From: Acetivibrio straminisolvens JCM 21531
GTDB taxonomy: Bacteria > Bacillota > Clostridia > Acetivibrionales > Acetivibrionaceae
NCBI RefSeq assembly: GCF_000521465.1
Contig: NZ_BAVR01000022.1
Span: 1 to 52,276, forward strand
Length of the DNA: 52,276 nucleotides
Reading direction: 5' to 3'
Shown here: positions 20,618 through 31,138 of the stretch, piece by piece
Layout of the letters: each line of letters starts with the position of its first letter
How positions within the stretch are numbered: the first letter of the stretch is position 1
Position numbers and translations under genes: made by a program
The notes under the pieces: generated by a model
Database searches by the model: none
What the model was told of the DNA's origin: nothing
What the model saw: the letters and a program-made list of their open reading frames with translations, nothing else

Positions 20618-20791
20618 TTAAGCTTGCTGACTCTTTTCCATCTGCATCATCTTTTTCCTTTTGGTAATAAGACCGCCAATACGTCCCGTCTCTTTGGCCG
20701 TCAGGCTCTTCCATCCATTTTTGCTGACCTTGTCAAAAAGCCCCAATTCCGTTATTATTTCATACTTCAATTTTTCATCTATGTTTCCAAT
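20618..20791 (-). CDS. Small acid-soluble spore protein, alpha/beta type
   Basis: An open frame of about 57 codons reads NIDEKLKYEIITELGLFDKV, then SKNGWKSLTAKETGRIGGL, then ITKRKKMMQ. KYEI, ELG, and TAKETGRIGG(L/Q) are signatures of alpha/beta-type SASPs, which coat and protect spore DNA and contain the GPR protease site. GGGAGGTG lies just upstream. There is no ATG/GTG/TTG in this frame near the ribosome site: either ATT at 20791 is used, or one A was lost from the ATGAAAAATTG stretch and the start is the ATG at about 20779. This gene shows that the organism sporulates. Confidence 0.65.
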   Translation of the reverse strand: MGNIDEKLKYEIITELGLFDKVSKNGWKSLTAKETGRIGGLITKRKKMMQMEKSQQA

Positions 20792-20911
20792 TTCCCTTAC
20801 ACCTCCCGCTTATTGTGTGAAAAATTGCAATGTTTAATCTTAGTATGTGTAAAACATAAAACAATATGCATCCAAAAGTTCTTTTTAGGAGGTGTATAAA
20901 AAAGCTCAATA

Positions 20912-22199
20912 TCAGTGAATTTGCTCGCGTATTACTTCAATAGCCTTTTTAAGCTGGGCATCATCTTCTCTCGGCACTTGCGAAACGGGCAAGTTTGAAT
21001 ACTTTTCATTCAGTTCAACCACTATGTCCGGCTGTATTCCTTCTTTGTGTATGCACACACCGGAAGGAGTAAAATATCTTGCTACAGTCACCTTTAGGCC
21101 CGACCCGTCTTGAAGCTCCTGCACTGCCTGAACAAGTCCTTTTCCAAAAGTTTTCGTTCCTATCAAAGTCCCTTTATCGTGATCCTTTACAGCCCCGGAC
21201 AAAATTTCTGAAGCACTGGCACTATAACCGTTGACGAGTATTGCCAAAGGTATATCAAGCTCCTTTGAATCCGATTTTCTCTCGCTTCTATTGCCCAATT
21301 TATCTTCAGTATAAACAATCAGCCTTCCGGAAGCAACCGGTCTGCTATGGCACAAACCTCGTTGTAGTCTCCGCCGGGATTATCTCTCAAATCTATTATC
21401 AATCCTTTTATATTTTTATCAAGAAGTCCATTTAGATGATTTCCAAAGTATTTTGCCATCTCACTGTCAAACATATTGATTTTTATATATCCAATGTTCC
21501 CATCTATTACCTCACTGGTTATGTTCTCTATTTTTATCTTTTTTCTAATTATGTCAAAATCCAAATATGTCCCTTCCGAAGGTCTGAAAACCGTAATCTT
21601 GACCTTGGTATTCTCCTCACCCTTAATCATACTGATAATATAATCTTGATCGCTTATAGTCGTAACATCTTGGTCGTCAACTTTGACTATCTTGTCTCCC
21701 GACATTATGCCTCATCTTTTGCCGGAGACTCGGGAAATGCTTCCACCACAGTCAACAGCCCTTCTGCGTCCATAGTTAACGATACACCTATACCCACATA
21801 GCTTCCCGATGTGTTTTCAGTAAAAACTTTCATTTGCTCTTTTGTAAAGTATACAGTATAAGGGTCCTTTAAAGCACTAACCATTCCTGCAATAGACCCT
21901 TCGAGCATATCATTCTGATTAACTTCCTCGTAATAATATGTATTAAGAAGTCTTTTTACTTCGTTATATTTTTTGATATTCTCAAAATCAACACCGCTTT
22001 TGTCAAAAGTTATTGCATAATCGGGATCAAATTTCTTTTTCGATTTTTGTTCAAAAACCTTGGCTTCTTCCTCGGACAGAATGATATAATTCGGATTTCT
22101 ATAATGCCATTGAAGAAAGCCATATGCAGTTACCGTCGAAGAAAGCAATGCAACCAAAATAATAGGTAAAATCTTTGATGAAAAAATACTTTTATTCAA
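20912..22199 (-). CDS. S41 family C-terminal processing peptidase (CtpA-like), frameshifted twice
   Basis: Three consecutive frames form one protein of about 428 aa. The first (22199-21705) has a membrane anchor (ILPIILVALLSSTVTAY) and the ALKDPYTVYFTKEQ start of the family. The second gives the PDZ domain (GIMSGDKIVKVDDQDV) and IKGLIIDLRDNPGG. The third holds the catalytic Ser in VNGYSASASEIL and the Lys in KTFGKGLVQ. Indels are near 21706 and 21335. The peptidase acts outside the membrane and cleaves protein C-termini. It follows the ftsEX-M23 peptidase genes, a common arrangement, but a terminator between them (22326-22356) suggests its own promoter. Confidence 0.9.
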
Positions 22200-22325
22200 T
22201 TTAATAACACTCCCTTAAAATTTTATGAATCACAACTCCCGCCACTTATAGAAGTGAGGAACATTTATCGCCTCGTTATATTATATCATATGCCTGATTT
22301 ATTAATAATATTTTTATTGCGAAAA

Positions 22326-22356
22326 TAAAACTCGTACCGAAAGAAGTACGAGCTTT
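22326..22356 (-). terminator. Terminator after the M23 peptidase gene
   Basis: On the - strand CTCGTAC and GTACGAG form a 7-bp stem with an 8-nt loop, extended by AG/TT, followed by TTTTATTTT. Confidence 0.75.
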
Positions 22357-22380
22357 ATTATAATCGGTTGTCTTATTGTT

Positions 22381-23508
22381 TTACGGCTTTACATAGTCTA
22401 AAGGATTTACCGGAGTACCGTTTTTCCTTACCTCAAAGTGCAAGTGAGGTCCTGTGGAAAGTCCGGTGCTTCCAACTTTTGCAATTGTATCTCCCGCGTT
22501 AACCGAATCACCCACTTTTACAAGCAGCTTGCTGCAATGAGCATACAATGTGGAAATCCCGCCGCCATGGTCAACAACCACTGTATAGCCGTATCCGTTC
22601 TGCCACCCCGCCATTATAACTACTCCTTTGTTGGCAGAAACTATTGATGTTCCGCTACTGGCTGAAATATCTATACCTGTATGCATTTTATACACTTTAA
22701 GTATAGGATGAAGTCTGTTTCCGAAGTAGGACGAAATCTTTGAGCTGCTCGGCACAGGCCAACGCATGGTTCCGCCGGCATAACTACCGCTTTGCTGAAG
22801 TCTTCTTATCTGATTGGCAAGCTCATTTGACTGCCTTATCAACTCATTTTCCTGTTGTTCAAGTTTTTTAAGCTGTGCATTTATACTGCTGATTTCACTA
22901 TCGAGCTTTGACCTTGCAACACTCAATTCATTTAATGCTTTTAACGATTGTTCAGCCTTCTCTTTAATAGTATCCCGTTTGTCGACTGCAAGCTTCTTTT
23001 TAAACTCAACATCTTCTTTGGCCTGTTTGATATCCTCAATTATCTCTTTATCCCTTTTGCTTATGGCAGCAACAAGCTCAAATTTATTCAAGAAGTCAAT
23101 AAAGTTTTCCGATTCTGCCAGCGCTTGAATATATGTAGCTCCGGAATTTTGATACATTACATTAATTCTGACCTTAAGAAGCTCCATCTGTTTATTGTAA
23201 CGTTCTTCACTTTCCTTTATTGCTGCATCTATTTCTTCTATATGTTTATTTAATTCTTCAACCTGTTGATTTAAGGAATTATATTCTTTACTCTTCTGTT
23301 CTTGTTCCGATTCTATTTTTTTCTTCTCACTCTCAACCGAATTTAGCTTTTGCTTCTCCTGCTTCTTTTGATTTGTAATGTTGTTTAATTTGCTGTCAAC
23401 CGTATTTTTCTCCTTTTGTACATCAGAAACGGTTTTACCAAATGCGGGTACCATTAACGACGATAGAATTAATGAAAACGCCACAACTATCAATACTGCC
23501 CTCTTCAC
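22381..23508 (-). CDS. EnvC/PcsB-like coiled-coil M23 peptidase
   Basis: 375 aa, GTG start at 23508 behind AAGGGGG. Signal peptide ([20 protein letters not shown]), then a long coiled coil (about 30-240, Lys/Glu/Gln-rich heptads), then a LytM domain (about 255-375). Zinc ligands are in MHTGIDISA and GPHLHFEV, with LYAHCSKL, so the endopeptidase looks active. The neighbouring ftsE and ftsX encode the ABC-like complex that in other bacteria activates such coiled-coil hydrolases (EnvC, PcsB, CwlO) during cell division or elongation. It is very probably the FtsEX partner. Confidence 0.92.
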   Translation of the reverse strand: MKRAVLIVVAFSLILSSLMVPAFGKTVSDVQKEKNTVDSKLNNITNQKKQEKQKLNSVESEKKKIESEQEQKSKEYNSLNQQVEELNKHIEEIDAAIKESEERYNKQMELLKVRINVMYQNSGATYIQALAESENFIDFLNKFELVAAISKRDKEIIEDIKQAKEDVEFKKKLAVDKRDTIKEKAEQSLKALNELSVARSKLDSEISSINAQLKKLEQQENELIRQSNELANQIRRLQQSGSYAGGTMRWPVPSSSKISSYFGNRLHPILKVYKMHTGIDISASSGTSIVSANKGVVIMAGWQNGYGYTVVVDHGGGISTLYAHCSKLLVKVGDSVNAGDTIAKVGSTGLSTGPHLHFEVRKNGTPVNPLDYVKP

Positions 23509-23574
23509 TGTTTCAACCCCCTTGATTAACGCCTTGAATTTATCTTTGGTTTCCTATATTTAAATGCAAGTGTT

Positions 23575-24459
23575 TTACACACGCAAGTATTTCTGTATCG
23601 ATATTACGCTTCCCAAAGCTCCAACAAACGCTCCCAACATACAGAAGGTAGAAATAAGCTGAAAGCTCATATCTCCCATGTTGACCAGTTCAAGCATCGC
23701 CATACCGTCCTTAATACCACTTCCTCCCACACTGTATACTATATATATTATCGCAAAGCTTACAAAGGCTCCAACCAGTCCAATTATAATGCCTTCAACA
23801 ATAAAGGGCCATCTAATGAACCAGTCGGTAGCTCCTATATACTTCATTATATTAATTTCTCTTCTTCTGGCGAATACTGTAAGCTTGATAGTGTTGGAAA
23901 TTATAAACACCGCTATAGCCGACAATATAATTATAAGTGCAGAACTTCCTATTTGCAAGATACGAAGTATTTTGTTCACAAAATCTATGGCCTTTTGAGA
24001 ATACTGCACACTGTCTACGCCAGGATATTCTTTAAACTTTTCAACAACTTCCTCATAATCCCTGGAATTTTTAAGCTTTATAATAAACGAAACCGGCATA
24101 ATACTTTCATCAAGCCCTTCAAGGATTTCCTTGTCTTCCCCAAGCATTTCCTTAGCCTTCTCAAAAGCTGCCGCTTTATCAACCATCTCAAATGATTCTA
24201 TTCTATCATCGCGACTTATAGTCCACTGAAGCATTCCAACCTGATGTTCATCCATGTTTGGATTGCAAAACACCTGCATCTCCGGCTGTTCCTTCAAAAA
24301 TCGGGTATTGTGCTCTATATTTGTAGTTACAACCAGAAAAAATCCCAGTATTATGAGAGAAGCCGAAACAACCCCCATTGAAGCAAGGGACATAAGAACA
24401 TTTCTATATGTATTTACAAAACCTTCTTTAATAATGTATTTGGTGGTTCTTAACTTCAT
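23575..24459 (-). CDS. ftsX: Cell division protein FtsX
   Basis: 294 aa, membrane part of FtsEX. N-terminal helix (MSLASMGVVSASLIILGFFL), an extracellular loop of about 100 residues that would contact the hydrolase, then three helices (ALIIILSAIAVFIISN, WPFIVEGIIIGLVGAFVSF and the C-terminal one). The family motif REINIMKYIGATDWFIRWPF is complete. It starts inside ftsE (32-bp overlap), so translation is coupled. Confidence 0.95.
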   Translation of the reverse strand: MKLRTTKYIIKEGFVNTYRNVLMSLASMGVVSASLIILGFFLVVTTNIEHNTRFLKEQPEMQVFCNPNMDEHQVGMLQWTISRDDRIESFEMVDKAAAFEKAKEMLGEDKEILEGLDESIMPVSFIIKLKNSRDYEEVVEKFKEYPGVDSVQYSQKAIDFVNKILRILQIGSSALIIILSAIAVFIISNTIKLTVFARRREINIMKYIGATDWFIRWPFIVEGIIIGLVGAFVSFAIIYIVYSVGGSGIKDGMAMLELVNMGDMSFQLISTFCMLGAFVGALGSVISIQKYLRV

Positions 24460-25134
24460 CTTCGTACTGTCCTTTCTCCTGATCTCTTACTATTACTCCT
24501 CTGTCAATGGCTATTACACGCTTTTTCATCGCATCCACGATGCTCTTTTCATGTGTGGCAACAATCACCGTAGTTCCTCTGTAGTTTACTTCCGCAAGAA
24601 GCTTCATAATCTCCCAAGATGTCTCAGGGTCAAGATTTCCGGTGGGCTCATCGGCAATCAAAAGAGCCGGGTTGTTTACCAGTGCCCGTGCCAAAGCCAC
24701 CCTTTGCTGCTCACCCCCGGACAATTGATTGGGATAAGCTTTGGCTTTCTTGCTAAGTCCAACCAGCGCAAGCGCCATAGGCACTTGTCTCCTTATCTCT
24801 TTAGGAAGTGCCTCGGTAATCTGCATCGCAAACTCCACATTTTCATATACGGTTTTATTGGGAAGAAGTCTAAAATCCTGAAATACGACTCCAAGACTCC
24901 TCCTTAAAAGGGGTATTTCTTTTCTGCTCATTTTAGAAAGCTCATAACCGTTTACAAAAACTTCTCCTTCTGTAGGATCTTCTTCCTTTAAGATAAGTTT
25001 AAGCAAAGTAGACTTACCCGACCCGCTAGGGCCTACAAAAAACGCAAATTCGCCTTTATTTATAGTAAGGTTAATATTACTTAACGCTAATGTTCCATTT
25101 GGATACTTTTTTGAAACTGACCTATACTCTACAC
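24428..25134 (-). CDS. ftsE: Cell division ATP-binding protein FtsE, frameshifted at the start
   Basis: ABC ATPase partner of FtsX. Walker A GPSGSGKST, Q-loop FQDFRLLPNKT, signature LSGGEQQRVALARA, Walker B LLIADEPTGNLD, and the H-loop in VATHEKSIV are all present. The reading frame is open from codon 2 (EYRSVSKKYPNGT), but its only good start is GTG 25134, behind GGAGG and out of frame by one base. One missing base at about 25131 (making MIEYRS) explains it. About 235 aa. First gene of ftsE-ftsX-M23 peptidase. Confidence 0.92.
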
Positions 25135-25290
25135 GTTGACCTCCTTAAAGGCAATCGTCCGGATTTTAATCCAGAATATTTTATCTTTCGTGCAATATTT
25201 TATCTTATTAATTCATTTTTTGCAATTGCCGATAAACAATTGCGAACATTTAAAAACAACTCCTCTAAGTTTAAATAATCCTCCAAGCTG

Positions 25291-26377
25291 CTACACAAGG
25301 CCATGATTGCTGTCAAGATACTTTTTCACCAACATGGCAACCTTAAATATTATTGCATCGTCAAACAACCGAAGATCCAGTCCGGTGATTTTTTGAATCT
25401 TATCCAATCTGTATACAAGAGTGTTTCTATGGACATAAAGCTGTCTTGAAGTCTCACTCACATTGAGATTGTTCTCAAAAAATTTGGTAATCGTATGCAT
25501 CGTCTCGGAATCTAAAGATTCAAAGGACCCTTCCTTAAATACCTCTCTTAAAAACAGGTTGCATAACGTCGGCGGGAGTTGGTATATTAGCCTGCCAATC
25601 CCCAGTTTGTTATAATCAATAATACTTTTTTCACTGTCAAAAATACCTCCGATAAGAAGCGCCATCTGTGCTTCCTTGAAGGAACGCCCTATATCTTTTA
25701 TGTCGTCGACAACTGTACCGATTCCCACCCTTGCCTTTATCATTCCCTCCGTGGACAGGGTGTCAATTATAACTTTGGAAATCTTGTTTATTTCCTTGTA
25801 GTCATAGTCGGGCTTCAACTCTTTTATAAACACCATTGCGTTATCGTCAAGCACTATGACAAAGTCTTTGTTCTTAACGGGAAAAAGCCCTTCTACTATC
25901 TCATGGGCATAAACATCTTTTGTCTTTTCGGTCTCTATGAGAAAAACTACTCTATTTACATTGTTTTGAAGATGGAGTTCTCTAGCTCTCAAAGTGATGT
26001 CCCCAGGAAGGATATTGTCCAGTATTATTCCTTTTATAAAACTGATCTTATCATATTTCTCGTCAAAATAGCTCTTCATGTTAATGGTATTGATTGAAAT
26101 CAACGCAAGAAATTTCTGGCTATTTGCGCATTCCGAACTAATAAACGTAATGAATTCGAGTTTGTTTTTTATATATACTTTTTGAAAAGTCTGTCCTTCA
26201 ATTACTACAAACTGATCCTTAGACCTTATTACCTCAGACACCAAAGGATTACTCTGTCCCACTTTTTTTTTCATTTGAGCATGCCAGAATAAGTCCGGTA
26301 TCGTCCATTATTCCAAACTCCGAATCAATTACGTCCTTTATTTGATTTACGAGATTCTGATATAGCTTTATAGACAT
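25291..26377 (-). CDS. PucR/CdaR-family helix-turn-helix regulator, frameshifted
   Basis: About 362 aa. Start at 26377 (MSIKLYQNLVNQIKDVIDSE) behind AAGGAAGG. An N-terminal sensor-like region includes FGIMDDTGLILACSNEK, then a run of nine A bases (26263-26271) where one A too many shifts the frame, then VGQSNPLVSEV continues to 25291. The C-terminal 60 residues carry the PucR/HTH_30 motif: NLNVSETSRQLYVHRNTLVY and RLDKIQKITGLD. Such proteins control sugar diacid, purine or central carbon genes. It is next to a sugar ABC ATPase gene, separated by a terminator. The effector is unknown. Confidence 0.82.
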
Positions 26378-26460
26378 TTTAATCCTTCCTTTTTTATAGC
26401 TGGTATAAAGCAAAGAGCATTAACTTTCAACCCTATATTTTATTATACACAAAATAAAAT

Positions 26461-26498
26461 AAAAAGGAAAGATTCAAATAAATCTTTCCTTTTTTATT
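26461..26498. terminator. Bidirectional terminator after the ABC ATPase gene
   Basis: GGAAAGATT and AATCTTTCC form a perfect 9-bp stem with a 6-7-nt loop, flanked by an A-rich tract on one side and TTTTTTATTT on the other, so it works on both strands. Confidence 0.85.
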
Positions 26499-26509
26499 TA
26501 TACTCATTA

Positions 26510-27622
26510 TTAGTTCATAATAGTTTTTTCTGTCTCTTTATCAAAGAGATGAATCTTGTTGGTATCAAAAGCAACCTTAATTACATCGCCAGGTCTTGCT
26601 TTTGTTCTCGGATTAACTCTTGCAGTAAACTCAATATCATCTATTACCATATAAAGCAATGTTTCCGAACCAAGCATTTCAACAACTTCAACTCTTGCAT
26701 CTACAGTGCTGTCAGCCATTGACTCAAGATAAATAGCTTCATCATGAACGTTTTCAGGACGTATACCCATTACTACTTCTTTACCTACATATTCACTTCC
26801 TTCAAGCTTCTTAGCTTTTCCTTCCGGAAGCTTGATATCTTGTTTTCCAAACAAGAGGTGCATTTCATCTCCGCGCTTTTCAACCTTTGCATTTACAAAG
26901 TTCATTTGCGGGCTTCCGATAAATCCTGCAACGAACATATTGCAAGGTCTTTCATAAAGATTTGTCGGAGTATCAACCTGTTGAATGTATCCGTCCTTCA
27001 TAACAACAATTCTTGTACCCATGGTCAAAGCTTCTGTCTGGTCGTGGGTAACGTAGATAAATGTTGTCTGAAGCTTCTGATGCAGCTTGCTGATTTCTGT
27101 TCTCATCTGAACTCTGAGCTTTGCATCAAGGTTTGACAGAGGCTCATCCATCAAGAATACCTTAGGGTCACGAACTATAGCACGGCCTAACGCAACCCTC
27201 TGTCTCTGACCTCCGGACAATGCCTTCGGCTTTCTTTCAAGCAAGTGTTCTATATCAAGAATCTTTGCAGCTTCAAGAACTCTTCTCTTAATCTCATCTT
27301 TCGGAACCTTTCTGAGCTTCAATCCGAAAGCCATATTGTCAAATACGGACATATGAGGATACAAAGCATAGTTCTGGAAAACCATTGCGATATCTCTATC
27401 CTTTGGTGCCACATCGTTGACCAGTTTGTCTCCTATGTAAAGCTCACCTTCTGAAATCTCTTCCAATCCGGCAACCATTCTCAATGTCGTAGTTTTTCCG
27501 CATCCAGATGGTCCTACCAATATAATAAATTCCTTATCTTCAATGTCTAAGTTAAAGTCATTTACCGCAGTAACTCCACCTGGATACCTTTTGTATATGC
27601 CTTTTAGTTTAACGCTTGCCAT
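26510..27622 (-). CDS. Sugar ABC transporter ATP-binding protein (MsmX/UgpC/MalK family)
   Basis: 370 aa. Start at 27622 (MASVKLKGIYKRYPGG) behind GGGAGGG. Walker A GPSGCGKTT, Q-loop FQNYALYPHMS, signature LSGGQRQRVALGRA, Walker B VFLMDEPLSNLD, H-loop VTHDQTEA. The C-terminal 130 residues form the MalK-type TOBE/regulatory domain. No permease or binding-protein gene is nearby. Orphan ATPases of this type in Firmicutes energise several carbohydrate importers, so in a cellulolytic Clostridium the likely job is uptake of cellodextrins (inference). Confidence 0.93.
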   Translation of the reverse strand: MASVKLKGIYKRYPGGVTAVNDFNLDIEDKEFIILVGPSGCGKTTTLRMVAGLEEISEGELYIGDKLVNDVAPKDRDIAMVFQNYALYPHMSVFDNMAFGLKLRKVPKDEIKRRVLEAAKILDIEHLLERKPKALSGGQRQRVALGRAIVRDPKVFLMDEPLSNLDAKLRVQMRTEISKLHQKLQTTFIYVTHDQTEALTMGTRIVVMKDGYIQQVDTPTNLYERPCNMFVAGFIGSPQMNFVNAKVEKRGDEMHLLFGKQDIKLPEGKAKKLEGSEYVGKEVVMGIRPENVHDEAIYLESMADSTVDARVEVVEMLGSETLLYMVIDDIEFTARVNPRTKARPGDVIKVAFDTNKIHLFDKETEKTIMN

Positions 27623-27893
27623 TTCTTTCCCTCCCAATTATTTACGAGCATTAGTTTCAATGATATTAATATAACATGTAATCCAATCCTTCAACTAGTA
27701 TACAATTTCACAAAAATTATTTGAGTATTTAGTTACTTTGCATAAAGGTAAACCTATATTTTATGCCGCTAATACATCTGCCCCAAAGCCTTTATGTACT
27801 TGTATCGGAAAAGTATTTTAGAAGCTTTAGAGTTTTGGTAATATTTGCTGTAAACCTATTGTTATGCAAACGCAAATTTGATAAAAATCAATA

Positions 27894-27922
27894 TTGAATT
27901 TTTATGCATGAGAATGTATAAT
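27894..27922 (+). promoter_or_regulatory. Promoter of argC with overlapping ArgR-like box
   Basis: TTGAAT (27894-27899), 17 bp, TATAAT (27917-27922). The 14-bp TGAATTTTTATGCA at 27895-27908 resembles the ARG box TGAATWWWWATTCA with one mismatch and overlaps the -35, a repressor position. The rest of the 370-bp gap between the ABC ATPase gene and argC holds no gene I can see. A second TTGACA occurs at 27934 but has only a weak -10. Confidence 0.68.
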
Positions 27923-27993
27923 TATAAAATCAATTGACAATTTTATGATTATTGATTTATTACAAAGAACTTTTTTGTTGGGAGGATGTTTAA

Positions 27994-29033
27994 ATGGCGA
28001 ATGTAGGAATCATAGGAGCTACCGGCTATGTTGGAATAGAAATAGTGCGTCTTCTACAAAACCATCCGGATATAAATATTACTTCTGTCGTATCCCATAG
28101 CTTTGCAGGACAGAAAATATCGGATGTATATCCGCACCTCAAAATATTTTTGACATGGAATGCGACGAGCTTGATATAGATAAAATTGCCGATAAGGCTG
28201 AGGTTTTTGTTACCGCACTTCCCCACGGTATATCAAAAGAAGTAATACCAAAGCTTATTGAAAAGGGTAAAAGAATAGTTGACCACAGCGGTGATTTTCG
28301 TTATAAGTCTGTAGAAGTGTATGAAAAATGGTACAACACCACCCATGGAATGCCTCATCTACTCGATCTTTCAGTGTACGGTTTGCCCGAGCTTCACAGG
28401 GAAGAAATAAAAAATGCTCAGATAGTAGGCAATCCCGGTTGTTATCCTACATGCTCAATATTGGGACTTGCACCTTTAATTAAAAACAGACTTGTTGACA
28501 CAAAAAACATTATAATCGACGCTGCCTCGGGAGTTTCGGGAGCCGGAAGGAAGACTGATCTTCCCTACCAGTTCTGCGAGTGTACCGAAAATTTCAAAGC
28601 ATACAATGTTTCTACCCACAGGCATACCTCTGAAATTGAGCAGGAGCTTTCTCTTTTAGCGGGCGAGGAACTTACCGTTTCCTTTACACCTCACCTTGTG
28701 CCCATGAAAAGAGGAATGCTTGCAACCATTTATGCAAATTTGAATTGTGAAAAATCAACATCGGAATTAATCGAGCTGTATAAGGAATATTATAAAAATG
28801 AATATTTTGTCAGGATACTGGATGAAGGTAAACTTCCCGAAACAAAATTCGTAGCAGGGTCAAACTTTATTGATATCGGCCTTGTTGTAGATAAGCGCCT
28901 AAACAGAGTTATTGTTCTCTCTGCCATTGACAATTTAGGTAAAGGTGCTGCCGGTCAGGCTGTTCAGGATCTCAATATAATGTTCGGACTTCCAGAACAC
29001 AGAGGACTTGAAAATTCCGGTCTCTACCTATAA
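27994..29033 (+). CDS. argC: N-acetyl-gamma-glutamyl-phosphate reductase, frameshifted
   Basis: Arginine step 3, NADPH-dependent. NAD-binding GATGYVGIEIVRLL at residues 9-22, catalytic Cys in VGNPGCYPTCS, His in PHLVPMKRG. The first frame ends at 28179 with an aberrant tail after YPHLK; the second begins in phase at MECDELDIDKI. Adding one A in the A run at about 28143 restores YPHLKNIFDMECDE, giving about 346 aa. GGGAGGATG precedes ATG 27994. First gene of the arginine cluster. Confidence 0.93.
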
Positions 29034-29073
29034 TAACGATTAAATAAAATATTTATGTTTGGAGGGTATTGTT

Positions 29074-29988
29074 TTGGAAACATCAATGGAGACAGTTATA
29101 AAAAAAGCTGAAATACTTATAGAGGCTCTTCCCTATATTCAGAAACTTTACGGTAAAACAGTGGTTATAAAATACGGCGGAAATGCTATGATAAACGAAG
29201 AGCTTAAAACATCTGTAATGGAAGATATAACTCTTCTTAAATATATTGGAATGAATCCGGTGGTTGTCCACGGCGGCGGGCCGGATATTAACAAAGCTCT
29301 TGACAAATTCAACATCAAAAGCCAGTTTGTCAACGGGCTTAGACTGACAGACAAGGCAACAATGGATGTTGCACAGATGGTGCTTGTGGGCAAAACCAAC
29401 AAAGAAATTGTTTCAATATTGAACCAGATGGGCGGAAAAGCTATCGGACTATGCGGTATTGACGGAAATATCATAGAATGCGAGCAATATAAAACAATGG
29501 TAGATGGTAAGGAAACAGACCTTGGATATGTCGGAAAAATAACAAATATCAATTCAAAGTTGATTGAGCTCCTGGCAAAGGATGAATACATTCCTGTAAT
29601 TGCTCCTATAGGAATCGGCAAGGACGGACAAAGCTACAATATCAATGCCGACACCGTTGCCGGAGAGGTATCTGCTGCTTTAAAGGCAGAAAAACTAATG
29701 CTCCTTACGGATGTCCCGGGAGTCAAAAAAAGTAAAGACTCTGATGAAATATTACCTGCCCTAACGTCAGCGGAGGCTCTTGACCTCATCGACAAAAAAA
29801 TCATTGACGGCGGGATGATTCCTAAGGTATTGGGATGTATTGAAGCCCTCGAAAAAGGGGTAGGAAGAACCCACATCATAGACGGAAGAATTCCTCATTG
29901 TTTGCTGCTTGAGATATTTACAAACAAAGGAATCGGGACTATGATCATGAAGGAAAGGATACTTTATCATACCCGTGAAAAACTATAA
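29074..29988 (+). CDS. argB: Acetylglutamate kinase
   Basis: About 304 aa amino-acid kinase. The start TTG at 29074 follows GGAGGG at 8 bp; ATG at 29086 is the alternative. Motifs: [26 protein letters not shown]-like ([15 protein letters not shown]), [15 protein letters not shown], and [14 protein letters not shown]. It is regulated by arginine in many bacteria through an N-terminal helix, and the helix here ([19 protein letters not shown]) is present, so arginine feedback is likely. Only about 40 bp separate it from argC; argJ, often found between them, is not here. Confidence 0.94.
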   Translation: METSMETVIKKAEILIEALPYIQKLYGKTVVIKYGGNAMINEELKTSVMEDITLLKYIGMNPVVVHGGGPDINKALDKFNIKSQFVNGLRLTDKATMDVAQMVLVGKTNKEIVSILNQMGGKAIGLCGIDGNIIECEQYKTMVDGKETDLGYVGKITNINSKLIELLAKDEYIPVIAPIGIGKDGQSYNINADTVAGEVSAALKAEKLMLLTDVPGVKKSKDSDEILPALTSAEALDLIDKKIIDGGMIPKVLGCIEALEKGVGRTHIIDGRIPHCLLLEIFTNKGIGTMIMKERILYHTREKL

Positions 29989-30143
29989 AATTTACATATT
30001 ATATAATATGTATTATATAAATAACAATAAATAATTAAAAATTATAAGGAATTTTATCAAATTTTGAAGGATTTTAGACTTTTATAAAGAATAATTTAAT
30101 CAATATTGTCCAATCACCATTACCATGGGGAGGATTGATCCTT

Positions 30144-30806
30144 TTGAAGAAAGACGTAGCATCAAAGGTTCTTAAAGAGGGAATGGTTGTAAATACAAAG
30201 CTTAAAAACAGCAACATTTGGATTCGGAATATAGTTTATAAAGCTGAAAAAAATATGATATCCGTTGCGTTGTTAAACGAATATCTTGAAAATATTATAA
30301 TGCTGGGACAGTCTATTACAATAAAGTACTCCAGCGAACATAGCGAGATTTTGTTTGAAGGTGAAATAGTGAAAATCAGGCCGGAGTACCCCAGTTATAT
30401 AACAATAGATATAAAAGATGTTAAGGAAATTAAGAATACAAGGGTTTTCCCTCGCCATGATGTTTATTTGGGTGCAACTGTAAGGATCCCTGACTCCCCT
30501 AAGGAACGGTTTGTTATAATACACAACATAAGCTATGTCGGAATGGCATTTTACTCTAAGGACTATTTCGAAATTGACAAAGGTGAACTTGATTTTTCAA
30601 TTTTTCTTCCAAACAAGCAGTCAATAAATACCCGTGGAAAAATAAACAGAATTTCACCTAAGACTGACTTTGCCGATTACGGTCTGCAATATACGGCTAT
30701 GACGGAAGAAAGCAATAATATCCTTTCTTTCTTTTTCAATTTAGTTGATGATGAAAAAATCAAACTTCGTGAAGATTTCATTAATCAAGTCAGAAAGCAT
30801 CTTTAA
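30144..30806 (+). CDS. PilZ-domain protein (YcgR-like, c-di-GMP binding)
   Basis: About 221 aa, TTG start at 30144 behind GGGGAGG. N-terminal YcgR-like flagellar-brake domain (about 10-95), then PilZ (about 100-210). The c-di-GMP contacts are RVFPRHDVYL (RxxxR) and NISYVGMAF (D/NxSxxG). The protein probably binds cyclic di-GMP and slows motility or changes the cell surface. It lies between argB and argD in the same direction, with a 150-bp gap before it and 330 bp after, so it is probably not part of the arginine operon proper. Confidence 0.87.
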   Translation: MKKDVASKVLKEGMVVNTKLKNSNIWIRNIVYKAEKNMISVALLNEYLENIIMLGQSITIKYSSEHSEILFEGEIVKIRPEYPSYITIDIKDVKEIKNTRVFPRHDVYLGATVRIPDSPKERFVIIHNISYVGMAFYSKDYFEIDKGELDFSIFLPNKQSINTRGKINRISPKTDFADYGLQYTAMTEESNNILSFFFNLVDDEKIKLREDFINQVRKHL

Positions 30807-31075
30807 TATTGCTTATGTTTGTTTCAAAATATAGTTAGCTGCTTTGTGGCGTTTTATTCGGCAGCCTAAAATGCATTTTTATTTCTTTTTGCTTTCATAA
30901 ATAGCGGTTTGGATTTTATCTTTAATAATTCAAATAACTCTTCAATTTCATCTTTTCTTTTTTTCCCAATAACATTGCTAAGAGTTTTCCTTTCGATTGA
31001 GCCAAGGTGTTTCTTTTCATGTCATTATGGAAGTACTCTTTTAGAATTTAACCGTGTTGAGTTTAATATTATCTA

Positions 31076-31104
31076 TTGCATTTTTATACATTTTTCTGTA
31101 TAAT
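31076..31104 (+). promoter_or_regulatory. Promoter of argD with ArgR-like box
   Basis: TTGCAT (31076-31081), 17 bp, TATAAT (31099-31104), 35 bp before argD. TGCATTTTTATACA at 31077-31090 matches the argC box in the pattern TGNATTTTTATNCA and also overlaps the -35. The rest of the gap from 30807 holds no gene I can see; a weak GCTGC/GGCAGC hairpin at 30837-30867 may end the PilZ transcript. Confidence 0.65.
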
Positions 31105-31138
31105 TATTAGTATTATTTTTTATCGGGGAGGGTTTTCT

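Noticed and set aside
20585..20899. + strand open frame of 104 codons
   Set aside because: Antisense to the SASP gene, no ribosome site, Phe/Leu-rich shadow composition.
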